This document shows, piece after piece, positions 1 to 9,534 of a DNA stretch of 64,000 nucleotides. The notes below the pieces were generated by a model, which saw only the letters and a list, made by a program, of their open reading frames with translations, made no database searches and was not told where the DNA came from. Position 1 is the stretch's first letter. Each line of letters opens with the position of its first letter. The position numbers and the translations under genes are program-made. The DNA comes from Peromyscus leucopus (lineage: Eukaryota; Chordata; Mammalia; Rodentia; Cricetidae), in contig NC_051072.1 in the NCBI RefSeq assembly GCF_004664715.2, forward strand, positions 28,968,994 to 29,032,993. Reading direction: 5' to 3'.

Positions 1-101
1 TTTTGAATTTGACTCAGTTTGACACCAAACTAGCAAGAATTCAGACAAAGTCAAAATCCTATGCAGATGCTACTATTCTGCCACAGAGTATCTACAGAAG
101 G
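1..101 (+). CDS. CCDC152: CCDC152, penultimate coding exon (partial, left-truncated)
   Basis: Reading from base 3 gives 33 codons without a stop, ending ...ILPQSIYRR, followed directly by a GT donor (gtatgt at 102-107). The peptide is rich in K, Q and charged residues, as expected for the coiled-coil protein CCDC152, and joins in phase 0 to the next exon at 385. The upstream part of the gene lies outside the window. CCDC152 is known as the tail-to-tail neighbour of SELENOP in mammals, and its transcript has been reported to bind SELENOP mRNA and lower its translation. The molecular role of the protein itself is not established. The acceptor of this exon is not visible, so the exon start is unknown. 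Confidence 0.85.
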
Positions 102-384
102 GTATGTGCATTTTGTCCTATGACTATAACTTCAGTAAATTAATTGCCTTAGTGTGTTCCTATCAACATTTCCTAATGTTTACTTTAAATACAGTAAATA
201 TTTTTTGTAGCCTAATACCATTTTTCCCTTTGAGTCACACAAAAGTGAAGCTGCAGGCCTTTCAAAGTACGGCAGTTTTTAAAATGGAAGCCTGAAGTGT
301 GTTTTGAGTGTTGTCTTGCCCTTCCTTCTACTTAATCTTACTTCTCAATTGCAATGACAACCTTTCTTCTGCTTCTTCATTTAG

Positions 385-507
385 AAGCTTCAACATCTTC
401 AAGAGGAAAAGAGCAAGGAGATTTCGAGTCTCCAGAACACCATCCGAGACCTGGAGCAGCGCCTTGCAGTGGCCAAAGACTCCCGCCTCACACGGAGACG
501 GTTTTGA
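385..507 (+). CDS. CCDC152: CCDC152, terminal coding exon
   Basis: The exon begins after a pyrimidine-rich acceptor (ttcatttag ending at 384) and encodes 40 residues beginning KLQHLQEEKSKE and ending in the basic tail RLTRRRF, then TGA at 505-507. Phase 0 joining to the exon ending at 101 gives ...IYRR|KLQHLQ. The heptad-like spacing of L/I residues (LQNTIRDLEQRL) fits the C-terminal coiled coil of CCDC152. The short ORF starting at base 354 in another frame is a shadow. Intron 102-384 is only 283 bp and holds no recognisable repeat. Confidence 0.88.
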   Translation, partial: KLQHLQEEKSKEISSLQNTIRDLEQRLAVAKDSRLTRRRF

Positions 508-597
508 GTAAGCACTTTATGCAGCAGCTACAACTTAGTTTCTTTAAAGGCATTAAAAAATTCTTTCACTTCTTTTTTCAATGTGAGCATGCTAAAT

Positions 598-603
598 AAT
601 AAA
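598..603 (+). terminator. CCDC152: CCDC152 poly(A) signal AATAAA
   Basis: Canonical AATAAA 91 bases after the CCDC152 stop codon. Cleavage would be expected at about 615-630, inside the end of the SELENOP transcript on the other strand. Confidence 0.75.
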
Positions 604-634
604 GACGCACACTTTTAAGCTTTTTAAAATTGCA

Positions 635-640
635 TTTATT
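635..640 (-). terminator. SELENOP: SELENOP poly(A) signal AATAAA
   Basis: TTTATT on the plus strand reads AATAAA on the minus strand, about 760 bases after the SELENOP stop. Cleavage is expected at about 610-625. It lies 31 bases from the oppositely oriented CCDC152 signal, so the two 3' ends interlock. Confidence 0.8.
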
Positions 641-680
641 GAGATAAGTCTGTACTGTGGCCAGTCCTGTACTGCATTCT

Positions 681-773
681 TGCTTAATGGTATTAGCCAT
701 AAAAGAGTTCAGGTTCATAGGGCCGAGTTTCTCTATTAAACCATCATTGATTATGGAAATACTGTCTTAAGCA
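681..773 (-). promoter_or_regulatory. SELENOP: SECIS element 2 of SELENOP
   Basis: On the minus strand the outer stem pairs TGCTTAA (773-767) with TTAAGCA (687-681), GTATT (762-758) with AATAC (694-690) and CCATAA (756-751) with TTATGG (702-697). Above it the kink-turn quartet is ATGA (747-744) opposite TGAA (711-708). The upper helix pairs GGTTTA with TGAACC and TAG with CTA, and the apical loop contains AAAC (730-727). This is the standard AUGA/AA/GA layout read by SECISBP2. The distal SECIS is thought to support decoding of the first UGA and to act less efficiently on the others. Confidence 0.85.
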
Positions 774-1060
774 GCATGCAGGTTAACAACATACTTTTCT
801 TCCATTACGTCTTTCAAGACAGTCACTCACAGTTCAGAAGAACAACACAACACAAGATGAAGAAAGTAAGATACACAGATGTATGTAGTAAAGGAAAGCT
901 AGTAGTCTTCGATATAAAAAAGATAAGTAGATATTAAGATGTAGTCTGTTTAAGATTTAGTTGGTTAAAAATGTAAGATTAAAGAGATGAAGTTCTTGTT
1001 GTTTTGAGAGTTTAAGTAAAGAAAAAACTGGAAAATGTGTCTTTGTCGTTCTTTCTCCGT

Positions 1061-1133
1061 TCTAAATTACGAGCTATCCAACAGAAACCCCTAGGTCATA
1101 GTTTATGTTTCTGTTCTCATCAATGTAAATAGA
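1061..1133 (-). promoter_or_regulatory. SELENOP: SECIS element 1 of SELENOP
   Basis: Minus-strand core: ATGA at 1120-1117 with GGA at 1079-1077 as the non-Watson-Crick quartet. The upper helix AACAGAAAC (1115-1107) pairs perfectly with GTTTCTGTT (1088-1080). The apical loop has AAAC at 1104-1101. The lower helix pairs TCTA/TTAC with GTAA/TAGA. It lies about 280 bases past the stop. This is the proximal, generally stronger SECIS, expected to drive processive decoding of the C-terminal UGA cluster. Confidence 0.92.
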
Positions 1134-1397
1134 ACACTGGAAAAAGACAAAAAAAGACATATTAACCAAGAGCTGCAATCACATTTTAGTTACCCCACAA
1201 CACAAATCTGATTTGGGCCAAATTTTCTGTGGCATAAAATTTTAAATTTAGAAGCCAATATGGTAAATTTCTCCGTGTTTGCACAAATCCAATCCCTACT
1301 TTTAGTTCACTGATTAATTAAGTGGATCGCAAACTTTCTTAAAAATGAAATTGTGTCTTTAGACTGACTTAGGGAGTATCCATCTTATTTTAAATAT

Positions 1398-1997
1398 TTA
1401 GTTTGAGCGTCATTTTCACTTTTTGGTCTTATTCTTTCAGCTTCAGGTGGGGCTGGCTTCTGTGGGGTTTGGTGGCTGACTCCGTCAGGCAGCCGGAGGA
1501 GCCCGACACTGTCAAGATTCGATGACTTTCTCCTCCGCAAAAAGTCCCTGTCAGCTACACAGGGACGGGAGGTTTTCAGCGCACTGTCAGGTGATTGCGG
1601 ACCCCGACTTCTCAAATATGAGATGGCGGCAGTGTCAGCAGCAGCTGCTGGCAGTCGTCCCGGACTCCTGGGACAACTTACACAGGAGCTGGTTTAGGCA
1701 CCCCTTCCGGCAAAGCTTCCTCTGAGCAAGTGAAAGCTGTAGGCCTTCGCTCGCCTGCATGTCTCAGCTCTCTAAGTGACCCTGCTTGGGCTGGGGATGT
1801 TGTAAGGCTGAAGGTGGCAAAGCTGGCTTAGCATCTAGTGCCCCTGGTTTCTCATTCTCTGACAGCTCACTGCCCCCAAGATGCCCATGCCCATGTTTGT
1901 GATGGTGCTTGTGGTGGTGATGTGTCTTTGAGGGCTCCGCTGTGCTACCCACGGCAGCTGAGGACACATTTTTACAGAAGTCTTCATCTTCAAGACT
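1398..1997 (-). CDS. SELENOP: SELENOP exon 5 coding part (His-rich and Sec-rich tail)
   Basis: After acceptor ...tttgttccag the frame reads SLEDEDFCKNVSS, the His-rich run, then HLES-U and on to TAA at 1400-1398. UGA codons on the minus strand start at 1766, 1637, 1589, 1553, 1514, 1487, 1445, 1439, 1418 and 1412. Recognisable blocks are HCRHLIFEKSGSAIT-U, ENLPSLCS-U-QGLF, ES-U-QCR, PPAA-U, T-U-S-U and KK-U-K-U. Compared with the mouse/rat protein as I recall it, Sec is Cys at residue 274, while Cys is Sec at 299 and 340. The second His cluster found before HLES in other mammals is reduced to ALQHPQPKQG. Confidence 0.93.
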
Positions 1998-4900
1998 CTG
2001 GAACAAATTTATAAATCTCTTATTAGCGAGCTCATAGATTGACCATGAATGCATTTTAAAAAATTACTTGTAGAGCCAACTTTTATGTTATTCCAACAGG
2101 TTAATTAGGATACAGTTGGGCAGAATATTAATGAAAAAGAGCCTGACCTTGGTCTCAATGTCTATATTTTTTATTAAAGGTTTAAAGAATCCAAACTACC
2201 ATAGTTCTCTCTGCAAAATCAAAACTAAGTAAACTGCTGAAAAAACTTAGATCGTAGTGAAGTCGGCTAAATACGGAATCCCGACATCAGTAGTGCTGTG
2301 TGTAACTTTTCACCCTTGCCATCTAATCTAGTCCTGTTTTCCAAAGCAAAATGGCTTCTCCCTGACAACTCAAAAATGCCAGTTAAAAACTGGCAGCTTT
2401 TCATTCTGCAACATGTCTGGGAAAATGTTTTTAATTTCACCAAGCTTTGGTAATGTTCACACAGTTCTGTCGGGTAAAAACAGCATCATGGCCTACTTTA
2501 ATTGACAGCCTTTTTTTCCTTTTAGTAGAATAAATAATGTATCATATAATTGATTGCATCTGGGAGACAGCAAAACAGAAAAGCGCTGATTTGGTCTAGA
2601 TGTTAGATGCCATAGTCTACTATTCTTGTTAACAAATTCTTCATTGGTTTTAAGCTGATTATGGGAAATGTTTCTGCCTTTTTATTTCAGTACAACTGGG
2701 TATGTTTATTATCAGGCATTTACACAAATGCAAAACCAGAAGTAACCCCAAAATATGAAAAATAAAATCACAATGGTATTAAGTAATCATGTCAGTTCAA
2801 CTTTAAGAGCTTTATTTGCAACCCGGTCTCCTCATCTTTAAAATCTGAAACTAACTCTCAGATTTTATGAATATTAACATGTAAAAGTGGTATAATTAAA
2901 ACGCCCTGTCAACAAAGTTAATTGATTAAATGACTTGTTGAAATTTGAGGAAGCTTCCTGTCGATCTAGGGAAAGAAAATGTAACTACTAAATAATTTCA
3001 GAACATTTTCAAACCTGAACTTAAATTTTGGCAGGCTGCCCTATTAAAGAAACATTGTTTAAAATTGTCTAAAGTATGGGAGAAAAAATTTAGTCCATAA
3101 AAATCAAAAGGGTTTTATAAAATAATTAAATGTAGTTCTTCTCATAACAAGAACAAATATTTTCATGGTTATTAGGAGATAGCAGTAATGAGTAGAACAT
3201 ATTTCTTTTTCAGGTAAGGGCAATAATTCAACTTACAGACTGGGAAAGAGGACAGACAGCCTTTTAGCAAAGCTGGTTGTCCTGAGTCCTTGACAATGTA
3301 TTTAGCTATTGACAGGTAACATCTCAGATGAGTTTGACTATCACTGTGCTCCGAGCATGCCCAGCTTACCACAGTCATAATATTTTATGTGTTGACTAAA
3401 TTCTTGGAGCACTCATACTCATGCAATAACATTCATTAGTAAGTGACATAGTGATCTACATTGGTTTTTATTATTTTAAATATTTATTATTTTTTACTTT
3501 ATGTGAACGATTATCATGCCTGCTAGATTAGGTGCACTGCCTCTGTGCCTGGTCCCCTCAGAGGCCAGAAGAGGGCACCACATGGACCGGAATTCGAGTG
3601 GTTCTAAGCTGCCATGTTGGTGCTGGGGACTGAACCAGGGTCCTCTGCAAGAGCAGCAAGTGTTCTTAACCACTGAGCCATCTCTCCAGCCATGATTTGT
3701 TGGCATGTTTGTTTTTAAAGCCTTTCAAGATAAAGGTAGCAATATGAGTCTTGCAAATATGTTTTAACAAGTGTTACGTAACAGGAAAAAAAAATGTGCA
3801 TTTAAGATTTTCTTATGTAATTGATGATAAACCACTTATTTAGATACATTTTTAAGTTTTCTCCTTATCACCCGGTAAAAACAACCGAGAAAAATACCTA
3901 CCGTGAGAGAGCAGTTTCCACACTTCTGCTCACAGTAAGCGATCTTAATGGCTTCTTCGACATACGGGAAAGTGAGGAAGGAATAGGGCAAGCCCAGGTG
4001 ATACACGAGACGGCCACATCTAAAAGGCAGATACCATGTTACTACTGTCCTCTCTGCTGTGACCCTACTCAGGCTAGATTGTGTAGCCCCTTCCATGCTT
4101 CTAGTAAACTTCCTTGAGTGGGGTCTATAATTGAGTTCCCAGGCAATATACCAGGTCAGGTTATAGCAAGGTTGCAGAGTCTGATTTTAGCATTTTTAAA
4201 TGTTATAGATGTCATTAAATAATTTAAAAATGTGGAATGACTGTGACTCAGTCAGATACTTTTTTAATTAGCATATGTCCTGCCAAAAACTAACCATGGG
4301 AGCTTTTCATAACTGCTCAGGCAAGACAAATTTCACAAAACCAGAAATCATTGTGTAACAAAAACAACGTCACAGTTTGGGCCAGTATCTTCTTTATTTA
4401 TTAATGTGTAGTCTAGGAAGCAAACCCAAATCTTTCACATTCTATGTAAGTGCTCTACCAGTGGGCTATATCCCCAGCCCTTGGTTTTTTGAGATAGATT
4501 CTCATAATGCAATTCAAATTAGCCTTGAACTCACTGTGAGGCCTAAGCTAACCTGAAACTCATGAGTCTCCTGTCTATTGAATGACACAGGTCCTGGCAT
4601 TGTGAGTCAATAGCACACGTGTGCACGATGCTCACTGGCTCGTTTACCCCAAGAAACATATCTGATGTAAGAAAAATTTCAGCACAGTAAAATCACTAGA
4701 ATCGGAGTTTGACATTCTCCAAAATGGTAAGGTTGAAATGTCGATTTTACCCAAAATAGACGTCTTTATATTTGTACTTTACAACTGACTAGAAGTTTAG
4801 CGGCCTGAAAGGACAAAGTGCGAAGCTAAAATGGTATTTAATGTGAGACAAAGAGAGGAGCCAGCCCAGGCAAAGTCAGAAGAAGGCAAGCATCATCAAC

Positions 4901-7003
4901 CAAACATGTTTTATAGAAGACAGCATGTGCATTGCAATTCTCTCAAAATATGAATGGTTTATTTGATCATATATCCCAAAATCAATTCATACAGATCATG
5001 CTGAAAACAATCTCCATACTCGGTTAAAAATGCAAGCATATAGCCACATAAAATTAGACATAAATAGTATGGTCTATGAAGTATGATTATTAAGCTGCAC
5101 AATATTTAGGATTATATCTGTTATGCAAATGGATTCTTCCATTTATTTAACACACAGGGAAATGTATAGTCCGTTTTCTGTAACTATCTATTAGAATGGT
5201 GGACTCATTCAACTCAAAAAGTTCACTTCAAAAATATAAAAGCCATACCTTCAATGACCTAATTTGAAACTGAGTACTTGATATAAAACAAAGACAAATG
5301 CCTTATTTTAAATCCTTTACTATTAAACCAGAAAGCAAACACATGAGAAAGTTGTAAAAATCTAGGGGGGGGGAGTAACAAGAAAGTCACTTGAGGGGCT
5401 GATTATGAAGACAACGTAGATAAATGCAAGACTTAGAATTGGTGAATGATAAGAAGTCACAAACTGCCTGTCACAGTTTTCGGAAGGGCAGATGGTAGCA
5501 AAGCCATCACACAAGACCATGTATATCACAACACAACGCAGTGGATAATGGGGAGGGACAGAGGCAGAAGGTAGTATTCTTGGATTGTGTCCTCTAGTCC
5601 CTCCAAGAAGGCTCACAGAAAAGTCAAAATTTAAGGAATGAGTTTTAAAAGAGTATAATTGATTCCTAGTTGAATCATTGATTTTAAGATGTTTGCAACT
5701 ATCACCATGGAAGAGAAAGCTGGGTTTGGCATTCAGTTACTGTATTTGAACTTTGTAAACTTACTTCAGTTCACTAGGATATATGTAGTATTGTGGTCAG
5801 CGAATAGATGAGGTCATTTTTGCAGAATGTTCCAGTATGAAGAGAGGGAAAACTAAATCACCCTGAATAATACACACATGTAAACAGGAAGAAGAAGAAG
5901 AATGGGAAGGAGGAGGTGGCGTGAGAAGAAGAAAGCTGTGGAGAAAAACAGTAGGGCAATGTCTGTCAAAGGGTCAAAACCGAAAGTGTTTGCCACAGCA
6001 AGGAGTCACAAGAGACGAAACCCATGACTTGTGGCATTCAGCAGTAAAGCGCGCTCCTGTGAGTGATAAAAGTAAACAAATGACTAGTAAGGGTCTGGGA
6101 GGGACTCACCTGTCATATATGAGGAAGTCGTCTTTGTTTCCATTTAGGAGAGTCCAGACATCTGTCTGGTGTTCTTCTTGTCGGTAAACAGCAATATGGT
6201 CTGACACATGACTCTTAAGGTGTGTGTGTTTCAGTTGAGAGGGGGCTCCTTGATGGTTCACAACAATGTAAGAAATGTTAGAGTAGCCTTCGTTCTCTAG
6301 TTTCAGGCGCAGGTCTTCCAGTCTAAGGGGAAACACGTAACGTGAACGATGACACTTAGTTGGTCGATTTGTTCTGCCTTCTACATTCTTTTTACTTTCT
6401 GTAAAGCTCTGATTAATTTTAACTGACTGAAATTTTTCTTTGTGTTGTAAAACTGAGGCTTCACTTTTATTTGAAGCTTGAAACTTTTTGTTTGTTTTTC
6501 TGTGTAGCCCTAACTGTCCTGGAACTCACTCAGTAGACCAGGTTTGCCTCGAACTCACAGATTCCCCCTGCCTCTGCCCCTCAAGCCTCCCGAGTGCTGG
6601 GATTAAAGGTGTGCACCACCATAGCCTGGCTAAAACTTGAAACTTTATACTAAATGCTTGCATGAACATGAGCTCCAAATAAGTATATATTTAAATCCAC
6701 CTTACATACATACAGAATGTTATGCAATTAATATTTGGTGGCTGACTCAACTAATATTTTTTTTATTTATGGTTGTTAAATGATGCAAGACCTTCTATTA
6801 CAATCCTAGTGTTTCCTGTCTGTGCTGGCAGCCTTCCTCTGCTTCCTATATTGAAGAATTTCCTCTACTAATAGTGAATTTCACATGGGTAAACCATATT
6901 GAGAAGTTACAAAATGTAGGAATGCAAAAAAGAAAATGTGTTCAAAGCCCAGGGATGCCACAGTAAACATTTTGGTAGTATTGTATTCATCCATGTGTGT
7001 GTG

Positions 7004-7050
<47 letters not shown>

Positions 7051-7427
7051 CATATACATATGTTCTCCTGGTCTTTTCACCAAATTCTTGTTATAGAAAC
7101 ATACTTGTCTACAAAAGCATTACTTAACATTAATATTATTTCTATTTTTATTGCATTTTATATGCATTTGCTTGTATTTATCGGCTTTCCCTAAAGATGT
7201 CCGAAACCTTAAAAGACTACTCACCTGGATGCCTGTAGAAGGCACAGGTATCAGCTGGCCTGAAGGAGAGCCACCACGGTCACTGTACCCTCAGAGTTGA
7301 GCATTGGATTTTGATCCCCTATGCTCCAGGCTGGAGGTTGTTTACAAGCAGGGCTTTGGCCTTGGCTCTCTGTCCCTCCATAGGGGAGGAGACAGAGAGC
7401 CAGGGCCAGCCCTAGGCTTCTCCACAT
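1398..7427 (-). CDS. SELENOP: Selenoprotein P, complete spliced CDS (4 coding exons, 377 aa, 11 UGA)
   Basis: Join of 7427-7225, 6322-6110, 4019-3902 and 1997-1398. All introns have GT...AG ends and phases match, giving 1134 nt and ending in TAA. Selenoprotein P is the secreted, liver-made plasma carrier of selenium. Its N-terminal thioredoxin-like domain has redox activity, and its Sec-rich tail delivers selenium to brain and testis through LRP8/ApoER2, with renal uptake through LRP2. Visible here: signal peptide MWRSLGLALALCLLP (about residues 1-19), U59-Y-L-C redox motif, sequons NIS and NCS, a His-rich run near THHHHKHHHKHGHGH, and a tail with Sec at 256, 299, 315, 327, 340, 349, 363, 365, 372 and 374. 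Length is close to the known orthologues (about 380). In-frame UGAs would truncate ordinary gene prediction; two SECIS elements justify reading them as Sec. Confidence 0.96.
2055..3475 (-). other. SELENOP intron 4, unassigned part
   Basis: AT-rich intronic sequence from the last acceptor towards exon 4. I recognise no repeat until the B3 SINE at 3480. Small ORFs here are without support. Confidence 0.5.
3480..3693 (-). mobile_element. B3/B2-type SINE in SELENOP intron 4
   Basis: The reverse complement begins with the B2/B3 head (ggctggagagatggctcagt-like, with A/B-box region) and contains gaccctggttcagtccc and a tail of TA-rich sequence. Near full length, diverged. Confidence 0.8.
3902..4019 (-). 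CDS. SELENOP: SELENOP exon 4
   Basis: 118 nt after acceptor ...ccttttag, encoding CGRLVYHLGLPYSFLTFPYV and then EEAIKIAYCEQKCGNCSLT, ending in ACG at the donor gtaggt. This is the end of the thioredoxin-like domain, with clustered cysteines and an NCS sequon. Phase 0 with the last exon. Confidence 0.95.
4395..4620 (-). mobile_element. B4-type SINE (ID plus B1 composite) in SELENOP intron 3
   Basis: The plus strand shows an ID-like part (agtgctctaccagtgggcta, cccagccc) followed by a B1-like part (gagatagattctca, cttgaactcactgtgagg), the order of a reversed B4 element. Old and diverged. Confidence 0.6.
4621..6109 (-). other. SELENOP intron 3, unassigned part
   Basis: AT-rich intron between the B4 SINE and exon 3. 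A short GAAGAA-rich purine run sits at 5887-5935. Nothing else recognised. Confidence 0.5.
6110..6322 (-). CDS. SELENOP: SELENOP exon 3 (thioredoxin-like core)
   Basis: 213 nt between ...ccccttag and donor gtgagt. It encodes LEDLRLKLENEGYSNISYIVVNH followed by HQGAPSQLKHTH...TDVWTLLNGNKDDFLIYDR. The NIS sequon is the conserved N-glycosylation site. It starts and ends in split Arg codons (ag|a), matching exons 2 and 4. Confidence 0.95.
6489..6631 (-). mobile_element. B1 SINE in SELENOP intron 2
   Basis: The plus strand reads the reversed B1: ctgtgtagccctaactgtcc, ggaactcactcagtagacca, then gagtgctgggattaaaggtg to the 5' end gcctggc. Lacks a few bases in the middle. Confidence 0.9.
6997..7048. 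repeat. (TG)n microsatellite
   Basis: About 20 TG dinucleotides with a few interruptions at the left end, within SELENOP intron 2. Confidence 0.95.
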
Positions 7428-7440
7428 TGCTGGGGTTGTC
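7225..7440 (-). CDS. SELENOP: SELENOP exon 2 (start codon, signal peptide, Sec59)
   Basis: Acceptor ...ttttacag ends at 7441, then a 13-base leader and ATG at 7427-7425. Coding part 203 nt: signal peptide, then the mature N-terminus starting near ESQGQSPACKQPPAW, then VTVVALLQAS-U-YLC. The Sec UGA is at 7253-7251. The exon ends at 7225 with donor gtgagt and leaves two bases (ag) that complete an Arg codon in the next exon. U-x-x-C is the redox motif of the thioredoxin-like fold. Confidence 0.95.
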
Positions 7441-8520
7441 CTGTAAAACAGAAAATGAACTTCATAGATAACTGCACAGTCATTACTATGAATTTCTTTA
7501 AACACAGTAGGTACACTCCTACTTGCTAAAACTTAAGCCCATGAAGTCTGTCTCCATTTTGTTGGGCTCAATATGCCATTGCCATGAGCCTCCTTCCACT
7601 AAATCTTCCTGTAAAGGGGGAAAGTGCCAGCTACAAGGCAGAGGAGTGATCAAACCATCAGCTAGCTAGCTGTAGCACGATACCGCAATAAGCACACTTA
7701 TGGAAATGTAGCTGACTGACAGCCAGGCACTTTTCTAGGAGAAGACACATATTTCAGAAACACCTTCCGACTGTAGTGTATAGTCATATACACTCTGCAA
7801 ACACATCCTAATTTTCATTTGAGATGCACTAAGTTCTGGGTGCTTCATTCTGTTCTCTGTCAACCTAGGAGTGTTAGTAGGGAATTCTGCACAAAACCGA
7901 AAAGGGCCAGCACAGAAAGAGATGTGAGGAAGAAAGGATGTAGCGGTGGAGACAGGGTACCAACATGAATGTGGCTCGTGATGGCCCTTAGCTCTTGTAT
8001 GAGATCTTGCTGTAAAGTGCCAGGCAAAAGGCAGAGAGTAAACTATGGCTTCAAGTTCAAGCCTTCCACATTTATAAACATCTGGGTACATTCAATATTT
8101 TTTGGCTTGTTAGTCCTCCATGTCTAGTTATATGGCGATATAGGATTTGAATCTCTTCAAGTGTAAAACCACCGGCTTTGATGTTACCACCATACTCATG
8201 ATAAATGCAACCAAGAGAGGAAAATCTTGGCCAAGGAGAGAGAACAAGTCATTGCTCTTCCCCATCTAAGACTCATTTCTCCTGCTACAACTGCTTTCAG
8301 GCAGCTCCAGCCACTAGACAGCACATTCTCGGGTGAGAAGATGCCCTCTCACCCAGGAAAGGTAAAGCAATAAGTACCTGAACAGAAATAGCCCCCAAAT
8401 GAGGGCCACCTCTCTCCGAATTTTTTAAGAGACATGATCATGATGAAAAATGTGCAAAAACCATTTAAATAAATAAATAAGATCTGCACAGCTAACTCAG
8501 TCATGTTGACAAAAAGTGGA
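7441..8520 (-). other. SELENOP intron 1, left part, unassigned
   Basis: Intronic sequence next to exon 2. The 118-residue minus-strand ORF at 7735-8091 shows no recognisable domain or splice context, and I treat it as chance. Confidence 0.5.
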
Positions 8521-8523
8521 AGA

Positions 8524-8815
8524 AGTCAGGCGTGGTAGCCCATGCCTGGGAAGCCGACAACCTAAAAAGTCGAGGCAGCAGGGTGCCTCTGAATTCAAGA
8601 ATAATATGACAGCAGGGTAAATTCCAGGCCTGCCTGGAATACAGAGTGAGAATGTGTATTTCTCACGGCATTTAATGCTTCCAAATACAAATTTAGCTGG
8701 TTACAGCAGCACACCTGTAATCCCCCCACTTGGGAAGCCAAGGCAGAAGAATCTCAACATAGAGGCCAGTCTCAGGGAGATAGTGAGACTGCTCTCTCCA
8801 AGAAAAATCTGACAT
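8524..8815 (+). mobile_element. Two diverged SINE remnants (B1/B4-like)
   Basis: First copy: gtcaggcgtggtagcccatg to about 8655. Second copy: cagcacacctgtaatccccc with aagccaaggcagaagaat. Both are strongly diverged relatives of B1. Confidence 0.55.
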
Positions 8816-8840
8816 AAGAGCCTCACTAAAGAAAGGAGGG

Positions 8841-9004
8841 GGAGCCAGGCGTAAAGTGGCGCATGCCTATACTCCCAGAATTCAGGAGGCAGAGGCAGGT
8901 AGATCTCTGTGAGTTCGAGACCAGCCTGGTCTATGTAGTGAGTTCCAGAACAGCCAGGACTACATGTGAGATGAGACCCTATCTTGAAAAAGCAAACAAA
9001 AAAG
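8841..9004 (+). mobile_element. B1 SINE
   Basis: Starts gagccaggcgtaaagtggcg, continues ggaggcagaggcaggtagat and gagaccagcctggtctatg, and ends in an A-rich tail (aaaagcaaacaaaaaaga). Confidence 0.9.
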
Positions 9005-9022
9005 ATAGACTGAAAGGAGAGA

Positions 9023-9168
9023 GAGCTGGGCATGGTGTGCACATTCTTTAATCTCGGCTCTGGAGGCAGAGGCCAGTGGATCTCTGTGTGTTCAAGGCCA
9101 ACTACGTCTACATATGGCAAGTTCTAGGCCATCCAGGGTCACCATGAGGACCTATCCAAAAAACGGGG
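9023..9168 (+). mobile_element. B1 SINE, diverged
   Basis: Starts gagctgggcatggtgtgcac. The body ctctggaggcagaggccagt and the tail ctatccaaaaaac complete the element. Tandem neighbour of the previous B1. Confidence 0.8.
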
Positions 9169-9224
9169 CAGGGGGGTTCAGAAAATGTGCCTTTTAACTT
9201 CATCTCAGCTATTTGTACTAACGC

Positions 9225-9399
9225 TTTTTTTTTTTTTTTTTTTTTTTTTTTTGGTTTTTCGAGACAGGGTTTCTCTATGTAGCTTTGCGCCTTTCCTGGA
9301 ACTCACTTGGTAGCCCAGGCTGGCCTCGAACTCACAGAGATCCGCCTGGCTCTGCCTCCTGAGTGCTGGGATTAAAGGCGTGCGCCACCACCGCCCGGC
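9225..9399 (-). mobile_element. Young B1 SINE with long A tail and target duplication
   Basis: A run of about 28 T followed by ggtttttcgagacagggttt, then the cricetid-type segment tttgcgcctttcctggaact and the 5' end ccaccaccgcccggc. Flanks tactaacgc (left) and tactaatgc (right) form a 9-bp duplication with one difference. Nearly intact and recent. Confidence 0.95.
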
Positions 9400-9534
9400 A
9401 TACTAATGCATTTTTAATTGTGATGTTTAATCAGGGAAGTTCCATTAGGCTGATATTTACAATAATAATAGGATTATCCTTATATCGGTCAGTGACTGGG
9501 TTTTGCTAGAACTATAAAGCCATAAAACAATGCT

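Larger units (their letters stand above)
615..1397 (-). other. SELENOP: SELENOP 3' untranslated region
   Basis: Runs from the TAA at 1400-1398 to the poly(A) signal at 640-635. It carries two selenocysteine insertion elements about 400 bases apart, which is the known arrangement of SELENOP mRNAs. The right end is estimated from the AATAAA and not from a transcript. No transposable element is visible in it, in contrast with the introns. Confidence 0.8.

Noticed and set aside
1385..2054. SELENOP as a pseudogene because of ten in-frame TGA in the last exon
   Set aside because: All sit in Sec-compatible positions of a conserved tail, the frame ends in TAA, splice sites are intact and both SECIS elements fold.
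7251..7505. Stand-alone 84-residue minus-strand ORF ending at TGA
   Set aside because: The TGA is the Sec59 codon of SELENOP, and the ORF also includes intron 5' of the real exon. It is not a separate gene or a nonsense mutation.
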